Notes: a model not told the origin generated them from the letters alone. A stretch of 19,554 bases of DNA from JBEIJQ01 sp040380145 (GCA_040380145.1 JBEIJQ010000050.1:1-19554), one strand, 5' to 3'. Shown: positions 1 to 8,051, numbered from the stretch's first letter. A program made the numbers and translations.

Positions 1-66
1 CAATGGATGAAGGGCCTCTGGGAGAACTCCAACAGCTTCGAAAATCCAGTGTGTTACGATTCCTAA
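1..66 (+). CDS. C-terminal end of an unidentified protein (partial, 5' end outside window)
   Basis: Frame 1 is open from the first base to a TAA at 64-66 and encodes 21 residues ending NPVCYDS. The gene starts outside the window, so no family can be assigned. The opposite strand is also open over this short stretch, so coding on the + strand is an inference, supported only by a plausible aromatic-rich C-terminus and the non-coding character of the sequence that follows. Confidence 0.35.
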   Translation, partial: QWMKGLWENSNSFENPVCYDS

Positions 67-81
67 TGACAATTTTGGGAT

Positions 82-115
82 AAAAAAAAGAGAGGCTGTT
101 TCTTACGACACAGCC
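82..115 (-). terminator. Probable rho-independent terminator (minus strand)
   Basis: The stem is GGCTGT (94-99) pairing with ACAGCC (110-115) around a 10-nt loop. Read on the minus strand it is followed by TCTC and an eight-T run (the A-run at 82-89). It lies about 215 bases beyond the LytTR regulator stop, so it either ends that operon's 3' UTR or closes a separate short transcript. There is no T-run on the + side, so it does not serve the gene ending at 66. The 6-bp stem is modest. Confidence 0.6.
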
Positions 116-256
116 CCCCTAAACTTCCAACAAGTTATTCATGAAATTTGCTTGCTCTGCAATTGTTGGACGCCTAAATACATAACACACACTAGGAGTA
201 CAATTCGATGTGCGGCCAAAAGAAAGAGCAGTAGATGTTTTTGAATTTTGGTTTGA
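82..256 (-). ncRNA. Candidate small RNA (own promoter and terminator)
   Basis: A minus-strand TACATTTG element at 270-263 would start transcription near 256, and the terminator at 82-115 would end it, giving about 175 nt. The interval is AT-richer than the neighbouring genes and holds no ATG-led reading frame of useful size. It can fold: TCCAACAA (126-133) pairs with TTGTTGGA (163-170), and TTGC/GCAA (148-151/159-162) nests inside. It could equally be a long 3' UTR of the LytTR operon or decayed sequence. This is inference from signals only. Confidence 0.3.
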
Positions 257-262
257 TGTGAA

Positions 263-296
263 CAAATGTATTGAGGCCCACCGATTGAGCAGGCAA
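263..296 (-). promoter_or_regulatory. Bacteroidetes-type promoter candidate for the 82-256 transcript
   Basis: On the minus strand TACATTTG (270-263) matches the TAnnTTTG -7 consensus exactly. A TTG (296-294) lies 23 bases upstream, at the long end of the spacing accepted for the -33 element. It sits just downstream of the LytTR regulator stop at 335, where no protein gene is evident. Confidence 0.4.
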
Positions 297-334
297 TGAT
301 TCCACGAACATATGTTTCCATCCCACGAACGGTA

Positions 335-1114
335 TCAGAGATACCTGATCGCCTCCAGAAATTCGTCTTTTCGGTTGCGCGACAGTTCGATTTTGTGGCC
401 GTTGCGCATCAGCAGATATCCGCCGTCGTTTCTGACGAAACGGTCCAGCTGCCGGAGATTGACCAAAAATGACCGATGGGTCCGAAAGAAATCCGGATGC
501 TGCTCCAACTCTGTGAATTCGCCGAGTTTTTTGGAAACCAGCAATTTTTTTTGGTCTTCTACCACATAGGTATAGGAGCCGTCGGCCTCGAGGTACTGGA
601 TATCGGCGACATTGACGAAGACCACCTCGTTGTTTTGAGAAAGAACAAGCCGGGTGATACGTCGTTGTTCGTTCATATTCAATTTCAGCGTCTGCAATTT
701 TTCGGCCATGAGTTTGCCGTTGAGCACTTCGCGTGCTTTTTCCACCGCTTTTGTGAGCTGTTCGATCTCGATGGGTTTGAGCAGGTAGTCCAGGGCAGAC
801 ACGCGGAACGCTTGTATGGCGTACTGTTGGTACGCCGTGGTGAAGACCACGTGGAAAGCTGGTTCGGGGCAATGATCGAAAAGTGCGAAGCCGAACTCGT
901 TGGGCATTTCGATGTCCAAAAAAACCAGGTCCGGTCCGAGTTCGGCGATCCGTTCGACGGCTTCCACCACGGAACCGGCCTGGCCGACCACCTCGAGACC
1001 CGGGCAATAGTCTTGCAGCAGTTTCTCCAAAGTGCGCCGGGCGCGCGCCTCGTCGTCCACGATGATGGCCCGGACCGGCTGCGGTGTCTCTTGTTGGTCG
1101 GTGGAATGGGTCAT
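335..1114 (-). CDS. LytTR-family response regulator
   Basis: This 259-residue DNA-binding response regulator would be phosphorylated by the sensor kinase encoded just upstream. Residues 14-130 form the receiver domain: acidic pair D20/D21, phospho-acceptor D67 in VFLDIEMP, the T92/T93 switch region and K113 in LLKP. Residues about 155-257 form a LytTR domain, with the typical FFRTHRSFLVNL and ELSRNRKDEF stretches that bind tandem direct repeats. The length is normal for the LytTR class. The start codon is 37 bases after the kinase stop, behind an A-rich leader, with no promoter visible between them, so co-transcription is likely. A short inverted repeat (GGTATC/GATACC, 331-345) overlaps its stop codon. 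Target genes cannot be read from the sequence; neighbouring genes are the usual first guess. Confidence 0.93.
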   Translation of the reverse strand: MTHSTDQQETPQPVRAIIVDDEARARRTLEKLLQDYCPGLEVVGQAGSVVEAVERIAELGPDLVFLDIEMPNEFGFALFDHCPEPAFHVVFTTAYQQYAIQAFRVSALDYLLKPIEIEQLTKAVEKAREVLNGKLMAEKLQTLKLNMNEQRRITRLVLSQNNEVVFVNVADIQYLEADGSYTYVVEDQKKLLVSKKLGEFTELEQHPDFFRTHRSFLVNLRQLDRFVRNDGGYLLMRNGHKIELSRNRKDEFLEAIRYL

Positions 1115-1151
1115 GGCGATTGTTTTTTTGTAAAAAAAGGCGGTTCCGGAT

Positions 1152-4124
1152 TCAATGGTTTTGGAAAGAACGATATTCCAGGGGAAGCAACAAAACCACT
1201 TTGGTGCCCAAGGGCATTCCGTTTTGGTCTTCGAGATCTTCGTACGAGACGCCGATCTTGCGGGACCTGCGCAGGTTGAGCAGCGTCAGGCGGGTATGAG
1301 CTGCGCCGGTCGAAAAGGAGCCTCTTTCCCGGGGTCTCGACGACAAAATGATCCCGGCTTTTTTTCGGCCTATTCCGTTGTCTTCCACCTCGACCCGCAA
1401 AGTATCGTCTTTTTGCAGGGAAAAGCTCAGGCGCAACCTCCCCGGGCCTTCCAAGTGCAGCAGGCCGTGCTTGAAAGCGTTCTCCACAAAAGGCTGTACG
1501 ATCATAGAAGGCATCACCAAACCTTGTTCGGTCAGTTCGGGGTCCACCGAAAACTCCGTTTCGATGCGACCGTCGAAACGCATGCCTTCCAGATCGAGGT
1601 AGTGGCCGAGCAGCAAGATCTCCTCGTCCAAGGGGATGAGTTCTTTGTCGGAGTGCTCCAAGATCAGCCGGGTCAGCGACGCGAATTTGGACAGGTACAG
1701 GTTGGCGGATCGCTTGTCGTTGGTCAACACAAATTCTTGTATGGAATTGAGGGAATTGAACATGAAATGGGGGTTCATCTGCGCCCTCAGCGCGGCCAGT
1801 TTGCTGGAGCGCAGTTCTTTCTCCAACAGGTCGCGCCGCCGGATCACGGCAAGCCTGATGCGGTAAATCAGGTAGAGCAGTGCTGCCAGCGACAGGCCGG
1901 CCAGCGACAGGAACCAGCCCGTGAGCCAAAAGGGGACGCGAATGCGCAAGGGCAACAAAATCGAGGACTCGCTGGACAATCCGTCTTCGTTCAGCGCCCG
2001 AACTTCGACCAGATAGGCCCCGGGATCGAGGCCCGACAGGTTGAGCATAGTTTCGCCCCGTGGGAGAGATACCCAAGCGGAATCACGGCCCAAAAACCGG
2101 TACTGTACGTTGAACTCTCCCCTTGCCCGAAGCGCCAGCACATCGAAATACAGACGGATCCCACGCTGATCCCAGCTCAAGTTGTATTCCGGCAGGATCA
2201 GGGTATCGCGTTCGTTGATCGTCACACCGGCCAGATAAACCATCGGCGGGGTATCGTTGATGTACTCGGCCCGGGCATCGATCGATACCAATCCCTTGGC
2301 CGTGAGCAAATAAAGGGTCGTGCCGACCAACGCCATTTGTTGTATCTGAACGGAGGGCAAGCCGTCCAATCGGTTGATCAGACACCATTTTCCGATGCGC
2401 CAATCCATCCGGACCAGTGCGTTCTCGGTGGCAACCCACAGATACGGCCCGTCCACGAGCAAAGATCGGACACTGCCCGGCGGGAAACCGTCGTCCTGTT
2501 GGAAACGACCGGTCACACTGTCGCCCCAAAAAGAAAACAGTCCCTCATTGAGGGAGCCCACCCAAACCGTCCCATCCGCCGTCTGCGCCAAGCTCCGCAC
2601 CATGAAACTTTTGATGCCGGGAGGCGCGATAGCCCTTACTCCTCGGCCAGTGTACGCCACCAAACTGTCGTTGTAGGCCACTAAAAACCGCTCGTGCACG
2701 GAATCCACCAAGGCGCGCCAGCACCGGCCTTTGCTGAACTGCCAGCGGCGATACCCCGGATAAGTGGGAAAAATGCGGCCAAAACCCTCCAGCCAGCTGG
2801 AGTCCCGACCGTCGAAAAGCACCAGGTAATTGGACGAACCGGCCACGCCCATCATGCCGCCCGGCAAGGGCGCAAAGGATTTGCAGCCGTTGTTGACACC
2901 GTGCTCCTGCCACTTTCCTCCTTCCGCCGAACGGCGGTAAACGGAGATCTGTGCCTGCCAGATGGCGTCGGTTTCGGGATGGTATCCGAGCGCTTCCACG
3001 GCGACCGGCTCTTCGGTCCTCCAATTCTCTTTTCTGCCCGTCAACGGCTCGTACAGCAGAGTGGTGCCGTCTTGGTATCCCACGAACAAGCGCTTGGCCC
3101 GATCGCTTTCCAGAGCAGTGGGATCGCCGTCGGGCCAACCGTCTGCCAAACCCCCGCCATAGCCGACGACCCGGAGGTCGGGCAGCGTGAACAGACCGGC
3201 CTCCAGGGTGGTCATCCAATGAAGCCCCTCCCGATCGAACAGCACATCGGAAACGGATTTTTTTTCCAACACCGGTCGGTTGCCCCGGGGCAGCAGATTT
3301 TCGTCCACCAGCCAGGCACCCTTGTTGCTCAGCAGCCAATACACCCCCTTTTCCGTATGTTCTTCAATCCGGTACACTTTGCAATTGGAAAAAACGGAAT
3401 CAACGGCAAACGGCCGAAAACCCTCGGGGCCGAGCTCGAACCAATGCGTCTTGTTATTGGCATATTTGGTGACCAATACTTTTTTTTCAAGAAAAAAAAT
3501 CTTGCTGGGGCCTGGCCGAAACATCACCTCGTGGTGGGGGAAATACTGCCATTCAAGGGGCGTTTTTCGGCACCATTCGTTGTTGACACAGGCCCAAATA
3601 TTCTTGTCCGGCGCGACGGTCAACAGGTTGTCGGCCAAAAAACGGGTGCCCTGCAGATTGGGGCGGTGACGCTTGAAACGGTTCGTCTGCACATCTATTT
3701 CGTAGATCGCGTCGTTGGCCGTCAGCCATACCCGATCGGCAGAGTCGAGCACGAACTGCACATAACTGACGTGCATGACGCCCTTCGGCAATGCGAAAAG
3801 GGCAAGCGAATCCCCTTGGGAATGAAATATCTGCCCCCTGAACGAATGGCACCAGATGCGCCCTTGGCGGTCTTCTTGTATGCCGGACACCGACACGCCC
3901 CTGAACCGGGGGTTGTCGAAACGGTCGAAACGCTTTCCGTTGTAACGGAAAAGACCGTCGTTGCTGGCCACCCACAGATATCCTTTTCGGTCTTGGTGAA
4001 CGCAGTATATCTCGCTAGACGACAGCCCGCTCTCCTCCCCGATGGGCCAGCTCACCGGCGCCTGCGCACAGAGGGACACGGCCAAGACCAAACAGCAGCA
4101 AAGGGTCGGGAACAGCCGTTTCAC
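1152..4124 (-). CDS. Sensor histidine kinase with periplasmic propeller (Reg_prop/Y_Y_Y/His_kinase)
   Basis: A membrane sensor kinase of about 990 residues, partner of the adjacent LytTR regulator. From the chosen GTG start a signal peptide (residues 1-21, VKRLF then a hydrophobic run to CAQA) leads into a long periplasmic region with two-component propeller repeats; the first has GYLWVASNDGLFRYNG at 48-63. A Y_Y_Y-like domain follows at about 640-725, then one transmembrane helix at about 732-754. The cytoplasmic part is a PF06580 kinase with phospho-acceptor H786 in NPHFMFNS, an ATPase N-box QPFVENAFKHG near 882 and a DNGIG G-box. The frame stays open to 4325, but that part overlaps the upstream gene and does not look like protein, so GTG at 4124, 11 bases after the DUF4296 stop, is preferred; TTG at 4139 is the alternative. 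The ligand is unknown. Confidence 0.9.
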   Translation of the reverse strand: MKRLFPTLCCCLVLAVSLCAQAPVSWPIGEESGLSSSEIYCVHQDRKGYLWVASNDGLFRYNGKRFDRFDNPRFRGVSVSGIQEDRQGRIWCHSFRGQIFHSQGDSLALFALPKGVMHVSYVQFVLDSADRVWLTANDAIYEIDVQTNRFKRHRPNLQGTRFLADNLLTVAPDKNIWACVNNEWCRKTPLEWQYFPHHEVMFRPGPSKIFFLEKKVLVTKYANNKTHWFELGPEGFRPFAVDSVFSNCKVYRIEEHTEKGVYWLLSNKGAWLVDENLLPRGNRPVLEKKSVSDVLFDREGLHWMTTLEAGLFTLPDLRVVGYGGGLADGWPDGDPTALESDRAKRLFVGYQDGTTLLYEPLTGRKENWRTEEPVAVEALGYHPETDAIWQAQISVYRRSAEGGKWQEHGVNNGCKSFAPLPGGMMGVAGSSNYLVLFDGRDSSWLEGFGRIFPTYPGYRRWQFSKGRCWRALVDSVHERFLVAYNDSLVAYTGRGVRAIAPPGIKSFMVRSLAQTADGTVWVGSLNEGLFSFWGDSVTGRFQQDDGFPPGSVRSLLVDGPYLWVATENALVRMDWRIGKWCLINRLDGLPSVQIQQMALVGTTLYLLTAKGLVSIDARAEYINDTPPMVYLAGVTINERDTLILPEYNLSWDQRGIRLYFDVLALRARGEFNVQYRFLGRDSAWVSLPRGETMLNLSGLDPGAYLVEVRALNEDGLSSESSILLPLRIRVPFWLTGWFLSLAGLSLAALLYLIYRIRLAVIRRRDLLEKELRSSKLAALRAQMNPHFMFNSLNSIQEFVLTNDKRSANLYLSKFASLTRLILEHSDKELIPLDEEILLLGHYLDLEGMRFDGRIETEFSVDPELTEQGLVMPSMIVQPFVENAFKHGLLHLEGPGRLRLSFSLQKDDTLRVEVEDNGIGRKKAGIILSSRPRERGSFSTGAAHTRLTLLNLRRSRKIGVSYEDLEDQNGMPLGTKVVLLLPLEYRSFQNH

Positions 4125-4135
4125 TTTGCAGGGCG

Positions 4136-4489
4136 TCAATCTTCTTTTTGGGCTTCTTCCTCGATCAACCGTTCGGACACGCGCCCGAACACGCGGGCAC
4201 TGCGTCCCGGATCGGCGAGCAAGGCGGAAAGGCTTTGTTCGAATTCTTCCCTTCCGATACCGTGCAAGCGGAAAATCACCGCATAATAGGCCCCGATGGC
4301 GCTGTCGCGCTTGGCGGGGGAGCACTGCATCGCAGCCGCTTCGGCCAGTTGCACATCTTTGAGCACCTCCACCAAGCGCTCCTCGGGGATCGAGGGCTCG
4401 ACCGCAGAAATTTGCTCACCGGAACCGCAGCCGAAAAGGGTCCCGCAAAGGCAAACGCTGCACAACAAACGGGCGCTGAACGAGACCAT
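4136..4489 (-). CDS. DUF4296-type lipoprotein
   Basis: A 117-residue predicted lipoprotein. The N-terminus has a short hydrophobic signal and a lipobox LFGC with acylated C21, so it should be anchored in the cell envelope. The body carries the helical pattern of the Bacteroidetes DUF4296 family: an early LVEVLKDVQLAEAAAM segment, a tyrosine-containing helix (AYYAVIFRLHGI) and a final FGRVSERLIEEE helix. The function of the family is not known. It lies 17 bases after the M1 peptidase stop and 11 bases before the sensor kinase start, so it is very likely in the same transcript. Its place next to an extracytoplasmic sensor could mean it feeds envelope status to the kinase, but that is inference. 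Confidence 0.75.
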   Translation of the reverse strand: MVSFSARLLCSVCLCGTLFGCGSGEQISAVEPSIPEERLVEVLKDVQLAEAAAMQCSPAKRDSAIGAYYAVIFRLHGIGREEFEQSLSALLADPGRSARVFGRVSERLIEEEAQKED

Positions 4490-4506
4490 ATCGGAAAAGG
4501 GTCAGG

Positions 4507-6366
4507 TTACGGTTTGGCCGTGTTGTTTTCGCGGTCCGTGTCTGCGGTGCGCTCCCGGGGATCGATCACCACCTTTTCGATGTCTTTTTCGCGGGCGGGG
4601 ATGGTCAGGGTGTAGTTTTTTTGCACCCAGTGCCAATCGGGCTGCACGGAAAAGCCCGCATCGAGGTCTTCCTGGGGCTTGGCGCCCCGCATCAGGTCGA
4701 GCGGAATGGTGTAGATTTCGCGGCGTCCGTCCTTGTATGTGACCTCTACATCGACGGGCATCGGCACGATGCCCACACGCTCGAGCTGCACGAGCGTTTT
4801 TCCGCCCTTTTTCTCGATCGCGGACACCTTGTAATCCAATGTGAAAGTGGTGTTCACCCAGTACTCGCGGTACCAGTCCAATTCCAATCCCGATTCTTTT
4901 TCGAAAACGCGGATGAAATCGTTGGGATTGGGGTGCTTGAACTTCCACACATCGAAGTAGCGCAGCAGCGCGCGGTCGAAGGTGGGTTTGCCGAGCACAT
5001 ACTCGAGTTGGGCCAAGAACACCGTCCCTTTGGAGTAGGCGCCCGCCCAAAAGGCATAGCTGGTGTTGTAGTGGTCGGCGTGGGTGCTGAGCGGCTGCTC
5101 CGATCCGGAGTTGGCCAACTGGATGTAACCGCGGAAACTGCCGTCGTTGGGATTGGCCTTGTTGTGCGCGAACAAATAATTGGTGGTTACGGCCGTGGCG
5201 TAATTCGTGAAGCCCTCGTCCATCCACGGATGCAGGCTCTCGTTGCTGCCCAATACCCCGAAATACCAGTTGTGAAGCGCTTCGTGCACGGTCACGCCCA
5301 CCAGACTGGCCAGCGTGCGTTTGCCCGTGATCAAGGTGGCCATCGGGTATTCCATGCCGCCATCCCCGCCCTGCACGACCGTGAACTGGTCGTAGGGATA
5401 TTTTCCGAAGGTCTTGCTCATGAACTGGAACGCCCGCACCGCGTAATCTTTCAGTTTGCTCCAATTGGCTTCCAGCGCAGCTTCTTTTTCGTACAGGAAA
5501 TGCAGCGTCGGCCCATCGGGCACTTGGGCCGTTTCGTGCACGTAGTCAGGGTCGGCGGCCCACGCGAAATCGTGCACGTTCGGGGCGAAGAAGTGCCAGG
5601 TAAGGCGTTTGCCCGCGGGGGCCGAGACCGTTTTTCCGGGAGCTTGGTAGCCATGCCCGATCTCGTCGGGATTTTGCAGGTAGCCCGTGCCGCCCAGCAC
5701 AAAGCGCTTGTCGATGGTGATCTTCACATCGAAGTCTCCCCAGATGCCGTAAAATTCCCGGCCGATGTAGGGGTGGGCGTGCCAACCCTGCTCGTCGTAC
5801 TGGCACATCTTGGGGTACCACTGGGTCATCGAATAACTGATACCCTCGTCGTTGTCGCGGCCCGAACGGCGGATCTGCACAGGTACCTGCGCACGGAAAT
5901 CCATTTCGAAAACGGCCTTGCCGCCGGGCAGGATCGGCTCGGTCAGCTCCACTTCCAAAATGGTGCCCTCCACGAGGAACGATTTGACCGGACGGCCGTT
6001 GTGCAGCAAACGGTCTATTTCCTGATAACCGATCTCGTCCGATTTGAGCAGCGAAATGCGCGAAACCGTCTTGCCGTTCTTTTCCACCACCAACCGATCG
6101 TCCGGATCGGGAAGGGCCTGCACCCGCAAGTCCATGTCGCTGCCCGGTTGGAAGGCATTGAAATACAAGTGGTAAAACACCTGGCGGAGCGTGTCCGGCG
6201 AGTTGTTGGACAAAGTCAGCCGCTGCTTGCCTTTGAAACGGTGCGACTCCACGTCCATGTCGATCTCCATCGAGTATTCAGCCCACTGCTGCCAACGATC
6301 GGGCTGGGCCGACAAAAAGGCCGGCAGGAGCAGGACGATGGTTTGTAAAATTATGTTATTTTTCAT
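4507..6366 (-). CDS. M1-family zinc metallopeptidase, secreted
   Basis: A 619-residue gluzincin of the M1 (aminopeptidase N-like) group. A signal peptide covers residues 1-20 (MKNN, hydrophobic run, FLSA|Q), so it is exported. The N-terminal beta-sandwich is followed by the exopeptidase-type motif GGMEYP (337-341), the counterpart of GAMEN. The zinc site is H361-E362-x-x-H365 with E384 in WMDEGFTNYA. All catalytic residues are present. It probably trims peptides in the periplasm or outside the cell for nutrition. The C-terminal part (about 500-619) is a beta-rich tail in place of the long helical domain of classic PepN, which explains the smaller size. It starts 33 bases after the bifunctional nuclease stop and is followed within 17 bases by the DUF4296 gene. 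Confidence 0.92.
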   Translation of the reverse strand: MKNNIILQTIVLLLPAFLSAQPDRWQQWAEYSMEIDMDVESHRFKGKQRLTLSNNSPDTLRQVFYHLYFNAFQPGSDMDLRVQALPDPDDRLVVEKNGKTVSRISLLKSDEIGYQEIDRLLHNGRPVKSFLVEGTILEVELTEPILPGGKAVFEMDFRAQVPVQIRRSGRDNDEGISYSMTQWYPKMCQYDEQGWHAHPYIGREFYGIWGDFDVKITIDKRFVLGGTGYLQNPDEIGHGYQAPGKTVSAPAGKRLTWHFFAPNVHDFAWAADPDYVHETAQVPDGPTLHFLYEKEAALEANWSKLKDYAVRAFQFMSKTFGKYPYDQFTVVQGGDGGMEYPMATLITGKRTLASLVGVTVHEALHNWYFGVLGSNESLHPWMDEGFTNYATAVTTNYLFAHNKANPNDGSFRGYIQLANSGSEQPLSTHADHYNTSYAFWAGAYSKGTVFLAQLEYVLGKPTFDRALLRYFDVWKFKHPNPNDFIRVFEKESGLELDWYREYWVNTTFTLDYKVSAIEKKGGKTLVQLERVGIVPMPVDVEVTYKDGRREIYTIPLDLMRGAKPQEDLDAGFSVQPDWHWVQKNYTLTIPAREKDIEKVVIDPRERTADTDRENNTAKP

Positions 6367-6399
6367 AAAAAAATTGGTGTGCTTAAGAGAATGGATGTG

Positions 6400-6993
6400 T
6401 TATTTGCGCCGGTTGATCTCGTCCCGGATCTTGGCGGCCTGTTCGTAATCTTCTTTTTCCAGAGCTTCGGCCAATGCTTCTTGCAAGGCGTCGTCGGTCA
6501 TGCTCTCCAAGGCGTTGCGGCGTTTGCGCCGGGGCTCGACGGGTTTTTCTTCTTCCTCTTCGGATTCCTCCTCCTCCGATGGTTCGGGCAGGACGATGCC
6601 CGCTTGGTCGAGTATGAACCCGTAGGTATAGATCGGGCAATCGAAACGGACGGCCATAGCGAGGGCATCAGAGGTGCGCGAGTCGATCTCTACGGTTTCG
6701 CCGCCCATGGTGCAGACCAAGCGCGCAAAAAAGATGCCTTCCTGCAGATTGTTGATCACCACTTCTTTGAGTTCCACCGAAAATGCGTCGAAAAAATTCT
6801 TGATCAAATCGTGGGTCAAGGGCCGGCTGGGCACCATTCCTTCCATGGCCACCGCAATGGCCTGTGCCTCGAAACCTCCGATCACGATGGGCAGACGGCG
6901 GGATCCGTCCACTTCTCCCAACAGCACGGCGTAGTTGGATGACTGGGAGATGCTGTGCGACAACGCGACGATCTCCAATTCGATTTTGTTCAT
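6400..6993 (-). CDS. Bifunctional nuclease family protein (BFN domain plus UVR motif)
   Basis: A 197-residue protein. Residues 1-135 match the BFN/DUF151 domain, with the diagnostic LPIVIGGFEAQAIAVAMEG and TSDALAMAVRFDCPIY stretches; plant and bacterial members have been linked to DNase/RNase activity. A very acidic then basic linker (139-159) leads to a C-terminal UVR motif (about 175-196, EDYEQAAKIRDEINR) of the kind in UvrB, UvrC and McsA that mediates protein-protein contacts. BFN-UVR fusion is usual in Bacteroidetes. The frame is open back to 7038, but the start at 6993 gives the conserved MNKIELEI beginning and lies 23 bases downstream of a good -7 element at 7023-7016, while the longer start would lie upstream of that promoter. 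Confidence 0.9.
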   Translation of the reverse strand: MNKIELEIVALSHSISQSSNYAVLLGEVDGSRRLPIVIGGFEAQAIAVAMEGMVPSRPLTHDLIKNFFDAFSVELKEVVINNLQEGIFFARLVCTMGGETVEIDSRTSDALAMAVRFDCPIYTYGFILDQAGIVLPEPSEEEESEEEEEKPVEPRRKRRNALESMTDDALQEALAEALEKEDYEQAAKIRDEINRRK

Positions 6994-7015
6994 GGGGCAG
7001 CTGGTTATTGCTTCG

Positions 7016-7023
7016 CAAAGATA
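7016..7023 (-). promoter_or_regulatory. -7 promoter element for the bifunctional nuclease operon
   Basis: TATCTTTG on the minus strand fits TAnnTTTG exactly. The start would fall near 7010, leaving a leader of about 17 bases to the ATG at 6993. No clear -33 TTTG sits at the usual distance. Its position supports the shorter start for the nuclease gene and makes the five genes down to 335 independent of the permease upstream. Confidence 0.55.
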
Positions 7024-7039
7024 TCTTTTTTTGGTCAAT

Positions 7040-7996
7040 TCACGGCGCGGCCCCGGCCCGGATCTTCGCCCGTTGGGTCATCCACAGGCCGCACAGGATG
7101 AGCGCCAACCCGATGCCGTGGTGGGCTCCCAGCGATTCGCCGTCGTACAGGCCCCAGCCGATCGACACGATGGGCATCAGGTAGGTGGACAGGGAGGCCG
7201 TCAAGGGGCCGGCCAGGTGGATGACCTTCACATAGGCCATAGAGGCCACCACCGTGCCCATGATCGCCAGCCAGCAGACGGCGGCAAAACTCTGCCAACC
7301 GTATTCGTGCTCCACTACCTTGATCCAGACCCTGTCGTAGGCCAGAAAAGTCAGCGCAAAGGGCGCCAGCCACAAAAAGCTGCCCGCCAGCAGCAGGTGT
7401 CCGGGAATGTGCCCCAACCGACCGATCGTGTTGGTACTGATCCCGTACAGCATCGTCGCCGCGATCACGAACAGCCCGTAACTGTTGGCCCGGCTCTCGA
7501 AAACATTTTGGCCGTAAGCGATCAAAAAAACCGCTCCGCACAGTCCGAGCAGCACGCCCGCCAACTGGGGGCGACCGAAAGGGCGGCCGAACAACAAGGC
7601 ACCGACGATCAGTACCCACAGCGGGGTCATGGCGTTGAGGATGCCCGCAAACGAGCTTTGGATCTGGGTCTGCGCAAAGGAAAACAAGAATGCCGGCACT
7701 CCGTTGCCGCAAAACCCCACCACCGCCAGCCATTTCCAATCCTCCCGCCGGATCTTGTGCGCGCCGAGCAGAATCATCGGCAGGAACACCAGCGAGGTCA
7801 GCCCGATGCGCAGCGAACCCACCTCGTACCAAGCAAAGGTGCGCATGCTCTTTTTGATCAAAAAATACGACGCCCCCCACACCAGCGCGCAAAAAACGAG
7901 CAGGACCCAACTCAGGGCCTCTTCGTTGCCGGGCCGAAACACCTTGGGCCATTTGTTCGCCCAACGGGCGCTCGTGGTTGGGGACGGATTTTCCAT
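7040..7996 (-). CDS. EamA/DMT-superfamily permease
   Basis: A 318-residue integral membrane protein with about ten hydrophobic helices in two halves, the layout of the drug/metabolite transporter (EamA, RhaT-like) superfamily. Typical stretches are LVWGASYFLIKKSM in helix 1, the SFAGILNAMTPLWVLIVGALLF segment closing the first half, and VIHLAGPLTASLSTYLMPIVSIGWG, its counterpart in the second half. It should export or import a small metabolite such as an amino acid or nucleotide derivative; the substrate cannot be read. The start at 7996 comes only 14 bases after the tRNA-Phe terminator T-run, and no promoter is visible in that gap, so expression may depend on terminator read-through. A cytosolic stretch of about 27 residues precedes helix 1. 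Confidence 0.88.
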   Translation of the reverse strand: MENPSPTTSARWANKWPKVFRPGNEEALSWVLLVFCALVWGASYFLIKKSMRTFAWYEVGSLRIGLTSLVFLPMILLGAHKIRREDWKWLAVVGFCGNGVPAFLFSFAQTQIQSSFAGILNAMTPLWVLIVGALLFGRPFGRPQLAGVLLGLCGAVFLIAYGQNVFESRANSYGLFVIAATMLYGISTNTIGRLGHIPGHLLLAGSFLWLAPFALTFLAYDRVWIKVVEHEYGWQSFAAVCWLAIMGTVVASMAYVKVIHLAGPLTASLSTYLMPIVSIGWGLYDGESLGAHHGIGLALILCGLWMTQRAKIRAGAAP

Positions 7997-8010
7997 GGGC
8001 TGGGGTCATC

Positions 8011-8044
8011 AAAAAAAAAGCCCTCCCGATGAACGGAAGGGCTT
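8011..8044 (-). terminator. Rho-independent terminator after tRNA-Phe
   Basis: On the minus strand an 11-bp stem (8044-8034 with 8028-8018, one G-T pair, 5-nt loop) runs into a nine-T tract (8019-8011). It begins about 8 bases after the mature tRNA 3' end. It is strong and correctly oriented. Confidence 0.9.
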
Positions 8045-8051
8045 GCTTATG

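Noticed and set aside
84..120. Possible insertion-sequence end (GGCTGT...ACAGCC)
   Set aside because: No partner end, transposase or target duplication is visible; the hairpin and T-run are explained better as a terminator.
139..321. 60-residue minus-strand frame between the regulator and the terminator
   Set aside because: It overlaps the regulator stop region, has no family features, and a competing frame is equally open; more likely non-coding.
331..345. GGTATC/GATACC hairpin over the regulator stop as a terminator
   Set aside because: Only 6 bp and no T-run follows on the minus strand.
3480..3501. T-run/A-run palindrome similar to the intergenic units
   Set aside because: It lies inside the sensor kinase and simply encodes KIFFLEKK.
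1155..4286. Long + strand frames (509 and 530 residues) opposite the sensor kinase
   Set aside because: Antisense shadows; the minus-strand kinase has clear domains over the whole stretch.
4125..4325. N-terminal extension of the sensor kinase frame
   Set aside because: It overlaps the DUF4296 gene, is Arg-rich out-of-frame sequence, and the signal peptide begins at the GTG at 4124.
4621..6348. 575-residue + strand frame opposite the M1 peptidase
   Set aside because: Antisense shadow without recognisable domains; the peptidase accounts for the region.
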